Shown here: positions 1 to 10,639 of the stretch, in pieces
Position numbering within the stretch: the stretch's first letter is position 1
Layout: every line of letters begins with the position of its first letter
Assembly: GCA_024364735.1 (NCBI GenBank)
Contig: JAGFNQ010002586.1
Span: 78,016 to 142,015 of the forward strand
Length of the DNA: 64,000 nt
Source of the DNA: Boesenbergia rotunda
Taxonomy: Eukaryota > Streptophyta > Magnoliopsida > Zingiberales > Zingiberaceae
Direction of reading: 5' to 3'
Program-made: the position numbers and the translations under genes
The notes under the pieces: generated by a model
What the model was told of the DNA's origin: nothing
Databases searched by the model: none
What the model saw: the letters and a program-made list of their open reading frames with translations, nothing else

Positions 1-780
1 AACATGTGTCTGCAACTCAGAGAGCCTCAAAGGAGTGAGGCAGCAGCTGAGCAGGGCGCCCCCAAGGTGAACCAGAACCAAGTGAAGTAAAAAGGGCTTC
101 GACTGCTTACTAGGCAGGGCGCCCTCAGCAGCCAGGGAGCCCTCAGCAGCCAAGGCGCCTCCAGCCCAAGACTGCGAAGCTCCAGCCTTATCCACAGACG
201 AGATTTCTGCGCGGAAGAAGTCAGCCAAGGCGCCCTCTACGACCAAGGCGCCCCCGTGGTCAAACTTAATCCCTGTTCGAGCGGGATAGAAGTTGACCGA
301 GCAATCTGCAGATCGCCTGACACGTGGCAGGGCGCCCCCGACGTCCAGGGCGCCCTAGGTGCTATAAATAGCACCCCTCGACCCCAAGCTTCAAATCAAC
401 TTCATACAAAAGCTTCCATAAACTTCTGTGCTCACGCCTTGTTCCAGAAACTGCCCAACTCGAGCAACGACGTCCTGCTGCTCCGGAAAGTCAACCTACA
501 ACCGGACGTCGGTAACAGAAGAAATTTCGTTTAAAAGTTTATAGTGCTATACTTGTAAATCTCTTTCTGTAAACTAATTTTGCGTTCATATAGAATTGCC
601 CAAAGTAAACGATCAACGATCGTGGGCCTTGGAGTAGGAGTCGACCTAGGCTCCGAACCAAGTAAAAAATACTGTGTTCGCGTGTGTTATTTATTTCCGC
701 TGTGCAAATTACTCTCTCCATAAATTCGAAAAGTTTTGTCGATATTCACCCCCCCCTCTATCGACTCTATCGATCCAACA
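1..780 (+). mobile_element. E1 5' LTR, right part (copia family A)
   Basis: Near-identical to bases 7247-8040, the matching part of the 3' LTR, apart from a short deletion in the GGGCGCC-rich stretch and scattered substitutions. It ends in ATCCAACA, the family A end. It holds the promoter region (G-box, TATA) and the downstream R/U5-like part. Its start lies outside the window, so the target-site duplication cannot be tested. Confidence 0.9.
321..370 (+). promoter_or_regulatory. E1 LTR promoter: G-box and TATA box
   Basis: CACGTG (321-326) lies 36 bp upstream of TATAAATA (363-370). The G-box context ACACGTGGC matches an ABRE-type bZIP site. The same pair and spacing recur in other family A LTRs. 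Transcription would start about 30 bp downstream, near base 400. Inference from sequence only. Confidence 0.65.
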
Positions 781-1872
781 TAAAGTTCCTGGAGAAGTCT
801 ACCGCTATTCTCCGACGAGAACTTCAATTCTTGGAGAAGTCTAATGGAGTTCCATCTGAAGGCCCATATGGACATATGGATGATCATACAAACAGGGTTC
901 TCCCTCCCCACAGAAGATGGAACATCGATCGCTTGGGACAAATTGGATGAACCAACTCTGAGGAAGATTGAGACTGATGCCAAGGCAACAGCAATTTTAC
1001 AATGCGGCCTGACCAATGAAGAATTGAAGCGGGTCGGGTCCTTCAGATGTGCTAGACAAATCTGGGAAAAACTGATTGACCTTCATCAAGAGATCTCAGA
1101 TGAAGAAGAAGATCAGGTAAGCTATCTTGCCCTTTCGGTCCAAGCACAAACAGCCGAGTCAGAGTCTGAACCCGAATCCAAAGTCGAACCAGAATCAGAC
1201 GACGAATTAACTAAGACGGTAACTAATTTTGAATTCTTTTCAAAATTTGAATTAAATAATCAAACAGATACTGTAATGGTCGAGGAAGGGGTAAACTCTT
1301 TTGCAGGGAAAAATCTTAAAGAACCACCAAAGAAGGAGCTTCAACTAGTACCCGAGTCCGACTCAGACACAGAATCAGAAGATGAGCCTAGATCCAAGAT
1401 GGCAAGAATCAAGGGGGAGATTCCCAATATGGAACCAAAAGGTAAAAGTGTAAAATCAGATTTTAAAAATCATGTAATTTGTTACACATGCAGGGAGAGA
1501 GGCCACTACCAAAGTGAGTGTCCTACTCGTAAGATTCAAACGACACCAGTTCCAAAAGCACGAAGGGACAAAAGTCGCATCCAATGCTTCAAGTGCCAGG
1601 AGTTCGGGCATTACCAACGTGAATGCACAGATAAAAGAGCTACCAAGAATGCCGGACAAACGATCGACAAAGGTAAATTTACAGTATTTGAAAATCCGTT
1701 ATTTACCTTGAATAATGTGATTGATTCATGTAACTTAATTAAAGCAAACTTCAGAAAATTGAAACAAGAAAATGAAACCCTAAAACATAAGGTCAATAAG
1801 TTAGAAAATTTAATTCATAATCTTGCTGATTTTGAAAATCCGGAGTATTACTCCAATTGTGACCTTACTTAG
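781..1872 (+). pseudogene. E1 gag, 5'-deleted, two zinc knuckles
   Basis: Copia SIRE-type gag. The N-terminal UBN2-like capsid region is recognisable, and the frame is open upstream of the ATG at 844, back to about 800 (PLFSDENFNSW). The ATG at 844 is therefore not the original start. An acidic linker follows (about residues 90-200). Two CX2CX4HX4C knuckles (CYTCRERGHYQSEC, CFKCQEFGHYQREC) lie at about 1480-1630, then a coiled-coil-like C-terminus. Compared with E3 gag, the centre of the capsid domain after LHQE is missing. The LTR end (780) joins gag directly: primer site, leader and gag start are deleted. No protease or pol follows. It would encode an RNA-binding nucleocapsid-like protein if translated. 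Confidence 0.85.
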
Positions 1873-2404
1873 ACAATTGCTTGTTTTAATTATGTATTTC
1901 TTTTTATTTTTGTTTTTTTTGCTTAAATAGTTTAAGGACTGAACCAACTTAACTGAAATTTGAACAACATAGTATTGGGTGGAGGTGAGATGATAGTAAG
2001 TTAGGGAAACCAATTTTAATAAGGTCAAGTCTACTTGATCTCTTTAGACTAGTGAAACTAGCCGAAGCTACCGATCCAAGACCCAAACTAGTTAGACCAG
2101 AAGTTATCAAAAAGTAATTTTGAAGATGAAATTTCACTAAAAGGCTTTGTCTAGGAAAGGGTTGATGATCCAATAAGGCTACGGCCAAAGAAGGCCTAGT
2201 GCCTCGCCAAGACCTGGAAGCCAATTTTTGAAATTCAAATTCAATTTACTCTTTGTTAAATTCAAATCTAACACAAATTTTCAGTTAATTTTAGATTCAA
2301 ATATCTCTTTTCAAAATAAATTTAAATTGGGTTTAAAAAAAAATTAATTTAACTTTTCAAAATAAATCATGGCCTTTTCAAAATAAATCTTTCTATTAAA
2401 ATAT

Positions 2405-3106
2405 GCATCTCACAAAACAATTAAGGATATCCTGTTTTGTCACTTAGAAATGGGTGAGATGCTTAGGACCTAAAAGTTGATTCCAACCCAACCAAATTCA
2501 AATTAATTAAACTCAATTAAATCTTAATTTAATCAATTAAATCCAATTAAATCTTAATTAAATCAATTAAATCCAATTAAATCTTAATTAAATTAATTAA
2601 ATCCAATTAAATCTTAATAAATTCAAGTAAACTCAATTAAATCTTAATAAATTCAATTAAACTCAATTAAATCTTAATAAATTCAATTAAACTCAATTAA
2701 ATCTTAATAAATTCAATTAAACTCAATTAAATCTTAATAAATTCAAGTAAACTCAATTAAATCTTAATAAATTCAATTAAACTCAATTAAATCTTAATAA
2801 ATTCAAGTAAACTCAATTAAATCTTAATAAATTCAATTAAACTCAATTAAATCTTAATTAAATTAAATGTTAATTAAATCAATTCAATTAAATCTTAATT
2901 AAATCAATTAAATTCTATTAAATCTTAATCAATTTAATCAAATTGAAAATAATTTTTCTCAAATTCAACTTAATTAATTATTCTCAAAATTCAATTTAAT
3001 TATTGTCAATCATTTATTTTCAAAGTTAAAATATTTGTCTCACAAAACCCATAAGGTTAACATGCTTGATCACGAAGAACTGGGTGAGACATCTAGGACC
3101 TAAAAG
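2405..3106 (+). other. Two conserved stem-loops, CTCAC/GTGAG type
   Basis: At about 2405-2462 the arms are GCATCTCAC and GTGAGATGC (9 bp). At about 3034-3093 they are TGTCTCAC and GTGAGACA (8 bp). The loop of the second contains CCCATAAGGTTAACATG. Related copies lie in E2 (about 9478-9543), E3 (about 26490-26550), E4 (about 22215-22275) and E6 (about 39868-39935). The arm sequence differs between copies while pairing is mostly kept. Confidence 0.6.
2500..2960. repeat. AT-rich tandem array, 30-bp unit
   Basis: A 30-bp unit built on AATTAAACTCAATTAAATCT repeats almost perfectly between about 2610 and 2860 and is degenerate on both sides. It lies between the conserved post-gag block and the second stem-loop. 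E2 has a diverged inverse counterpart at about 10160-10470. Confidence 0.9.
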
Positions 3107-3408
3107 CATAACTCACTATCCTTTTAATAAATAAAAAGGTTTGAAAAAATTATTCAAAATTTTTCAAATTCAGTTTACTGTACCCTCCTTTTCATCTCTA
3201 TTTTTTAAAATATTGAATTTCATGTTAAAATAAACCCATTTTAAATAGAATCTTGTTTGGTTTAGTTATTGATTGGTAAAACATAGTCAACTGAGTCAAG
3301 CTTGGGGAACACAGTCAAACCCTAGTCAACATAGTCAAACCTGGTCAACACTGAAGTTCCTTAAAGAACTTAGATAAAAGTTAGACTGTGTCAGATACAG
3401 GGGGAGTT

Positions 3409-6331
3409 TCTTTTAATACTTTTCAAAAAATTAAATTATTTTTTAAAAACCTTATGTTCTAAATCTTATTATCATCTTGATAAGGTTTTCAAAAATTGAT
3501 TCAAAAACCTTCGTATACTACTATCGGTTTGAAAAATTATCATCATTTCAAAATATTTTTTGAAAACAATTTTCAAAAATGTATCTCCTTAAAGTTATCA
3601 TACTCAGAAGATTACTCAAAATTATTCTTTTGATTTTAATAAACCCTAAAGACATAGAGGAAGGTCCACTGCATGATTTACAACGACTCCTAGGATGTGT
3701 CAAATTTAGGGGGAGTGTGAGTCAAAAGAACAATTTCTGAATTTTTTTTGGTAATTATTTGTTTTGAAATTGTTAGATAAATTCCTTTGATCTGAACTGA
3801 ACCCTAAAGACTAGAGGAAGAATACTTGTGGTCAACAAGCTTCCGAGGACTATATCAAATTTAGGGGGAGGTTAAATTAAATGAATTATTGAACATTTCA
3901 AAATAATATGTTTTAATACATTAAGTTTTCAAAATTCTTTTGAAAATACAAGTAATTTGCCTTTAAAAATATGGTTTAGTAAATCATTTTTGAAATACCT
4001 TTAAAAATAATATTTGCTTGAATCTTGAGAATTTCCAGGACACTTAGGAAAATGTCCTTGTAGTTAACAAGGGTTCCTAGGATTGTGTCAGACTGGAAAA
4101 GAAACCAAGTCAAGTAATTTTTCTTTAATATTTTAAAAGTACTTATGTTTTTCAAATTCATAATATCTTTCAAAATACTTATGCCTTTCAAAAGCTTAAT
4201 AAAGTACTTGCATTCTTGTGCATTTTTCAAAATATTCAGAATAAGTAAAGTTATTGCTTATCATATACACTTGACTCCAATTATGATTTTGAGCATAAAT
4301 TTTTCAGACTTTCTAAATTTTTTTTAAATTATCATAACACTTGACATTACTTCGCTCAATTTTTTTTACAAGCTCTGATACACAAATTTAAATGTCTTTC
4401 AAAATATATTTTACAAATTTTTTATTGATATATGACCAAGGGGGAGAGTAGGAAAAGTGAAATTAAAAATTAATTTCTTTCTTAAACTTTTTCCCCTTTT
4501 CAAAGAAAGTGTTTCTTAGAATGGTCTAAAACATAAGGAGAAAAATTTCACATTAAGGGGAAGAGAAAAAGGAAAGAGAGAAAGGAATTTTTTTTAAAGT
4601 GCTTCAAAAATTTCAAAGTATTTCTAAGTGTTTTTCAAACTTTTTGAGTACATATTTTTCTCCTAAGTAAAATTTTCCTTAGTAAACAAATTTATTCCCA
4701 ATTCTCAAAATTTGAAACTTTGTTTAAGGGAAATCTAGCTTCAAAATTTTGCCTAAATTTTGAAAAATGTTGCCTAAAATTTGAAACAAGTTTTGTTAGT
4801 GAAAATGCTTTTACTCGATTTTTTTTTAAAACACTTTGTTAAAGACATGAAGCACTTAGGAAAACTCAAANTCTTTTAATACTTTTCAAAAATTAAATTA
4901 TTTTTTTAAAAACCTTATGTTCTAAATCTTATTATCATCTTGATAAGGTTTTCAAAAATTGATTCAAAAACCTTCGTATACTACTATCGGTTTGAAAATT
5001 ATCATCATTTCAAAATATTTTTTGAAACAATTTTCAAAAATGTATCTCCTTAAAGTTATCATACTCAGAAGATTACTCAAAATTATTCTTTTGATTTTAA
5101 TAAACCCTAAAGACATAGAGGAAGGTCCACTGCATGATTTACAACGACTCCTAGGATGTGTCAAATTTAGGGGGAGTGTGAGTCAAAAGAACAATTTCTG
5201 AATTTTTTTTGGTAATTATTTGTTTTGAAATTGTTAGATAAATTCCTTTGATCTGAACTGAACCCTAAAGACTAGAGGAAGAATACTTGTGGTCAACAAG
5301 CTTCCGAGGACTATATCAAATTTAGGGGGAGGTTAAATTAAATGAATTATTGAACATTTCAAAATAATATGTTTTAATACATTAAGTTTTCAAAATTCTT
5401 TTGAAAATACAAGTAATTTGCCTTTAAAAATATGGTTTAGTAAATCATTTTTGAAATACCTTTAAAAATAATATTTGCTTGAATCTTGAGAATTTCCAGG
5501 ACACTTAGGAAAATGTCCTTGTAGTTAACAAGGGTTCCTAGGATTGTGTCAGACTGGAAAAGAAACCAAGTCAAGTAATTTTTCTTTAATATTTTAAAAG
5601 TACTTATGTTTTTCAAATTCATAATATCTTTCAAAATACTTATGCCTTTCAAAAGCTTAATAAAGTACTTGCATTCTTGTGCATTTTTCAAAATATTCAG
5701 AATAAGTAAAGTTATTGCTTATCATATACACTTGACTCCAATTATGATTTTGAGCATAAATTTTTCAGACTTTCTAAATTTTTTTTAAATTATCATAACA
5801 CTTGACATTACTTCGCTCAATTTTTTTTACAAGCTCTGATACACAAATTTAAATGTCTTTCAAAATATATTTTACAAATTTTTTATTGATATATGACCAA
5901 GGGGGAGAGTAGGAAAAGTGAAATTAAAAATTAATTTCTTTCTTAAACTTTTTCCCCTTTTCAAAGAAAGTGTTTCTTAGAATGGTCTAAAACATAAGGA
6001 GAAAAATTTCACATTAAGGGGAAGAGAAAAAGGAAAGAGAGAAAGGAATTTTTTTTAAAGTGCTTCAAAAATTTCAAAGTATTTCTAAGTGTTTTTCAAA
6101 CTTTTTGAGTACATATTTTTCTCCTAAGTAAAATTTTCCTTAGTAAACAAATTTATTCCCAATTCTCAAAATTTGAAACTTTGTTTAAGGGAAATCTAGC
6201 TTCAAAATTTTGCCTAAATTTTGAAAAATGTTGCCTAAAATTTGAAACAAGTTTTGTTAGTGAAAATGCTTTTACTCGATTTTTTTTTAAAACACTTTGT
6301 TAAAGACATGAAGCACTTAGGAAAACTCAAA
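3409..6331. repeat. Direct duplication of about 1.46 kb around a single N
   Basis: Bases 3409-4870 and 4872-6331 are the same sequence except for a few homopolymer length differences near the start. The lone N at 4871 is the exact junction. Copy 1 runs into the N, copy 2 starts right after it, and only copy 2 continues into unique sequence. This is best explained as an unmerged contig overlap rather than biology. Confidence 0.9.
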
Positions 6332-6578
6332 AATCCCTGTTAGATACCCTGAACACCCATGTTTGTTTTTGATATATGTCAAAGGGGGAGGAAAGGCCAA
6401 AGTTAAGGATTTTGCAAGTATTCAGGGTTTTAGGGGGAGTATGGGAAAAAAAAATTTTTGAAGATAAATTTTTTTTGATATACTTCATTGTGTTTTTTCA
6501 TACACTTCATTGTGTTTTTACCTTCTTTTATTAACTGTTATAAGTTTTTACTTAACTTTGAATTGTGTTGCCATAAAT

Positions 6579-6593
6579 CAAAAAGGGGGAGAT
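6579..6593 (+). other. E1 polypurine tract
   Basis: AAAAAGGGGGAGAT abuts the TGTTGG start of the 3' LTR. The same tract precedes the 3' LTR of E4 and, inverted, of E3 and E5. It is the predicted plus-strand primer for reverse transcription. Confidence 0.85.
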
Positions 6594-6699
6594 TGTTGGT
6601 GCAGGAAGCACCATATCGAACCTTGTTTTGATATTGGCAAAGGATTCAAAGTTAAGTGTTATTTATGATCTAATGTTGTTACTTGAGTGTGCAGAAACA

Positions 6700-7062
6700 A
6701 AGTCCTAGCGAAGGGCTGTTAGGCACCTGGCGAAGGGCTGCCAGGAAACCAAGTCCAAGCGAAGGGCTGCTAGGCACCTGGCGAAGGGCTGCCAGGAAAC
6801 AAAGTCCTAGTGAAGGGCTGCTAGGTACCTGGCGAAGGGCTGCCAGGAAACCAAGTCCTAGCGAAGGGCTACTAGGCACCTGGCGAAGGGCTGCCAGGAA
6901 ACCAAGTCCTAGCGAGGGGCTGCTAGGCACCTGGCGAAGGGCTGCAAGGAAACAAAGCCCTAGCGAAGGAATGCTAGGCACCGAGCGAAGGGCAGCTCGG
7001 CCTCCAAGACCTGACAAAGGACCATCAGGCAAAAGTCCAACCAGAGGAACGGTTGGCATCAG
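6700..7062 (+). repeat. Tandem 51-bp repeat; each half is a hairpin
   Basis: Five 51-bp units, then diverged ones. Each unit holds two half-units with a 6-bp stem and 8-nt loop: CCTAGC-GAAGGGCT-GCTAGG and CCTGGC-GAAGGGCT-GCCAGG. Later ones change both arms: CCGAGC/GCTCGG and CCAACC/GGTTGG. Because 51 is a multiple of 3, both strands stay open for about 126 codons; those frames are by-products. Confidence 0.9.
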
Positions 7063-7581
7063 GTAAATTCTCCCGAGAGGAGTAGGTGAGGACGCGTTCG
7101 CCGTCGAGGGAACAGTAGGCGTCGGTTCGACCTAGGGCTCCATTTTGGAGACCAAAGTCAGAACCAAGACAGCTAAGGCTGTATAAACTAATAATTAATT
7201 GTTTTATTGTGTTTTGGACTAACCCTGGATGCAGGACCGAAGGAACGTGTGTCTGCAACTCAGAGAGCCTCAAAGGAGTGAGGCAGCAGCTGAGCAGGGC
7301 GCCCTGAGTGTCCAGGGCGCCCCCAAGGTGAACCAGAACCAAGTGAAGCAAAAAGGGCTTCAGCTGCTCAGCAGCCAGGGCGCCCTCAGCAGCCAGGGCG
7401 CCCTCAGCAGGCAAGGCGCCTCCAGCCCAAGACTGCGAAGCTCCAGCCTTATCCACAGACGAGATTTCTGCGCGGAATAAGTCAGCCAAGGCGCCCTCTA
7501 CGACCAAGGCGCCCCCGTGGTCAAACTTAATCCCTGTTCGAGCGGGATAGAAGTTGACCGAGCAATCTGCGGATCGCCTGA

Positions 7582-7631
7582 CACGTGGCAGGGCGCCCCC
7601 GACGTCCAGGGCGCCCTAGGTGCTATAAATA
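7582..7631 (+). promoter_or_regulatory. E1 3' LTR G-box and TATA box
   Basis: CACGTG (7582-7587) and TATAAATA (7624-7631), spaced as in the 5' LTR. It lies within U3, just upstream of the predicted R start. Confidence 0.6.
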
Positions 7632-8256
7632 GCACCCCTCGACCCCAAGCTTCAAATCAACTTTATACAAAAGCTTCCATACTCTTCTGTGCTCACGTCT
7701 TGTTCCAGAAATTGCCCAACTCAAGCGACGACGTCCTGCTGCTCCGGAAAGTCAACCTACAACTAGACGTCGGTAACAGAAGAAATTTCGTTTAAAAGTT
7801 TATAGTGCTATACTTGTAAATCTCTTTCTGTAAACTGATTTTGCGTTCATATAGAATTGCCCAAAGTGAACGATCAACGATCGTGGGCCTTGGAGTAGGA
7901 GTCGACCTAGGCTCCGAACCAAGTAAAAAATACTGTGTTCGCGTGTGTTATTTATTTCCGCTGTGCAAATTACTCTCTCCATAAATTCGAAAAGTTTTTT
8001 CGATATTCACCCCCCCTCTATCGACTCTATCGATCCAACACAAAGTTAGTAGAGATTGCATGTGTTTTGATAAGTTTGTTAAATTTCGTAGAAATCCTAA
8101 TTTCAAGTTATTGGATTCGTTTTGAGTTGTTAAGATGCTTATAAAACTAGTATGGAGTTTAGATTTGGAGTTGTTTCATTGTATGTCTTGAAAGTATATG
8201 ATTTGTGGATCTTTGGAAATGGTTTTCAGATCTGAAATGCAGGTTTTTCAGGCGTG

Positions 8257-8348
8257 CCAGTCGACTGGTTCAGAACCAGTCGACTGTGATATCGAACAGA
8301 ACCTTCTGTTCGATGCACCAGTCGACTGGCTATCTATCAGTCGACTGG
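8257..8348. repeat. Nested palindrome cluster (CCAGTCGACTGG)
   Basis: Four copies of CCAGTCGACTGG or one-base trimmed forms start at 8257, 8276, 8318 and 8338, paired with centres about 19 bp apart. Bases 8258-8286 form one inverted repeat with 14-bp arms around a single base. Bases 8291-8314 form another with 11-bp arms (ATCGAACAGAA / TTCTGTTCGAT) around CC. Confidence 0.9.
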
Positions 8349-8369
8349 CACCATTGAAAAGAAAGTCTT

Positions 8370-8465
8370 GTAGGGCAGATGGTTAGTGCTTTAGTTTTAC
8401 AACTAAGAGGTCTAGGGGTCAAATCCTTGCAAAGCAAATAAAATGAAAGTTTATTTTTAAAAGAA
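8370..8465 (+). other. tRNA-derived SINE-like trace
   Basis: TAGGGCAGATGGTTAGTGC resembles a tRNA box A and GGGTCAAATCC resembles box B, about 45 nt apart. An A/T-rich tail follows (to about 8465). The T-stem does not pair well, so it is not a working tRNA gene. It could be a SINE head or a tRNA pseudogene. Confidence 0.4.
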
Positions 8466-10639
8466 AAAAAATCAGAGCAAGTTAAGGGAAGTCAAGTAGT
8501 TGTAACCTAAGGCTAAGAATAAGGTAAAGTTAAGGTTAAGTAAAAGTGACGTTACCTTTAAGGGAGAGAAGTTAAGGTTAAGGGGTCGTCACAAAAGGCA
8601 TTTTCCTAAGTGTCCTGAAAAAATTCTCCAGATTCAAGTAAGTATTATTTCCAAAGGTATTCCAAAAAAAAAAAAATTTTGAAAGTGAAGAAAAATGATA
8701 GTATTTTAAAAAAATTACTTCTGTTTTTAAATGGAATTTAAAAATACAGTGCATGCAAATATATTATTTTGTTATTAAATGATTCTTTAAATTTGACCTC
8801 CCTCTAAATTTGACCCAGTCGTAGGAAGCTTGTTGACTACAAGCGATCTTCCTCTAAGTCTTAAGGTTTGATTCAAATTATAAGAACTATCTAATAATTT
8901 TGCAAAAATATTTGTTAGAAATAATTTCTTTTTGATTTAGACTCCCCCTAAATTTGACACATCCTAGGAGTCCTTGTAGATCATGAAATAGACCTCCTCT
9001 ATGTTTTTAGGGTTTATCAAAATCAAAAGAGTGAACGACATTTTGAGTGTGGTAATTCTCAAGTAGACAATTTTCAAAAATACAATTTAGAATGATGATA
9101 ATTTTAAAGCATAAACCTTTTTCGAAAAACCTAAGTGATAATAATTTTTCAAGCACGGTTTTCAAAAAACCAAAAAAATCTTTTAAAAGGATAAGACACT
9201 CCCCCTGTATCCAACACCGTTTGACTTTATCTAAATGCCTTAAAGGACTTTAGTGTCGACCTAAGAGGCTTGTGTCTAATTGTGTAAGTCAAACAAATTA
9301 TTGAAAAAGACATAATTTTGAAAACATATAATATATTAGCAATCAGACAAGCATGAAATTCATAAAAACATTATTATGTTGAAGCACTATTCTGAAAATA
9401 GATTTTTAAAAAAATATTCTAAGAATTTTGGAAAACAATTTTTGAAAAGCATTTTTCAATTTATTAGTCCTTAACATCTCACCCCTTTTAGATGTCTCAG
9501 TACAAGCAAGCATGGTTGCCTTATGGGTGTATTGTGATATGCTTGAATAATTTTCTTTGAATTTAATCTATGATTTAATTAAAACTTGTGTTAGATTCAA
9601 ATTTATCAAATAGTAAATTAAATTTGAGTTTCGATAATTGGCTTCCAAGTCTTAGCAAGGCACAGAGGTCTTCTTTGGTTATAGCCTTATTTGAGCAACA
9701 ACTCTTTCTTTGACAAAGTCTTTTACTGAAAGTTCATTTTCAAATTACTTTTTGAAAAATTTTGGTCTAACTAGCTTAGGTTTTGGATCGGTAGCTTCGA
9801 CTAGTTCCACCAGACTAAACAGACCAAGTAGGTTACGTCTTATCTCACTTGACCTTATTAGAAGGCTTCCCTAACGTACTATCATTTCACCTCTACCTAA
9901 TAATATGTTATTCAAGTTTCAATTAGTCTTTTTCCTATAACCGTTCTAAATCATGCATAAAATTAAACATGAATGTCAAGACATATATATATAAAAAATA
10001 GCAAATGCATGAGCATGACAGTTATGCATGAGTCAAATAATTCAAAACATTTTACTTTAAGTTTTGAATAATGTATCAAATTCTTGATTTGATACATGTC
10101 GTGTGAACCCGCGAATATGCCAACCTACTTTGACATATTTAATATTATTAAATTGATTGTTGTAGTTTGGGTAAGATTTTATTTAATTTGAGTTTAAGTT
10201 ATTTACGAGTTAGAGTTAAATTAATTAAAAAATTAATTGAAGTTAAATTAATTAAAAAATTAATGAAGTTAAATTAATTAGGAGTTAATTAAAGTTAATT
10301 TAATTAGGAATTAATTGAAGTTAAGTTAATTAAGAAAATAAGGACTCATTAAGTTTAAATTAATTAAGGATTAATTAAAGTTAAATTAATTAAGGATTAA
10401 TTAATGTAAAATTAATTAAGGCTTATTTAAGGTTGAAATAATTAAGGTAAAAATTGTTAAGATTTAATTAGATTTAAATTTCAAAATTTCTGGGTTAATT
10501 AATAGTTGTGGGTTTAGCTTCATCATCTTCATTATTTCAAGAATGTCTGATTTATCTACTATTTCTTCTTTATTTAATTTTTAAAGTTTTTCTAACAATT
10601 CTGATTTGATTGAATTTTTGTAAATTTTATTAACTGTAG

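Larger units (their letters stand above)
1873..6593 (+). other. E1 non-coding interior between gag and PPT
   Basis: No pol. A conserved block at about 1960-2230 recurs in E2-E5. It is followed by an AT-rich tandem array, two stem-loops, and a series of diverged modules each ending in TGTCAAATTTAGGGGGAG or a variant (ends near 3406, 3716, 3872). A duplicated 1.46 kb block and T/A-rich filler follow. The reading frames here are short and AT-driven; I do not support any as a gene. Confidence 0.8.
6594..8040 (+). mobile_element. E1 3' LTR, full length (1447 bp)
   Basis: Starts TGTTGGTGCAGG after the PPT and ends ATCCAACA. In order it holds a 5' conserved block, a tandem hairpin array (6700-7060), GGGCGCCC pairs (about 7297-7615), a G-box and TATA box, and an A/T-rich 3' part. 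The right half is near-identical to 1-780, indicating a recent insertion. Confidence 0.92.
8041..8594. other. Unassigned segment between E1 and E2
   Basis: Follows the E1 3' LTR end directly. It holds the palindrome cluster 8257-8348 and a tRNA-like promoter region near 8370-8435. Homology to the E2 interior starts at about 8595. The 62-codon frame at 8198-8386 is formed across the palindromes and is not supported as a gene. Confidence 0.5.

Noticed and set aside
1949..2224. Minus-strand frame MASRSWRGTRPS, also seen at 21774-22034
   Set aside because: Conserved only because the post-gag DNA block is conserved. Frames differ in length, are interrupted in E3 and E5, and have no domain.
2500..2960. 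CRISPR-like regular repeats
   Set aside because: A continuous AT-rich tandem array without unique spacers, in a plant retroelement.
3976..5788. Paired 84- and 60-codon frames repeated at a 1461-bp offset
   Set aside because: Low-complexity A/T translation within the duplicated block; not genes.
6679..7066. Overlapping 126-127 codon frames on both strands
   Set aside because: They arise from a 51-bp tandem repeat (multiple of 3) inside an LTR; no start context and no homology.
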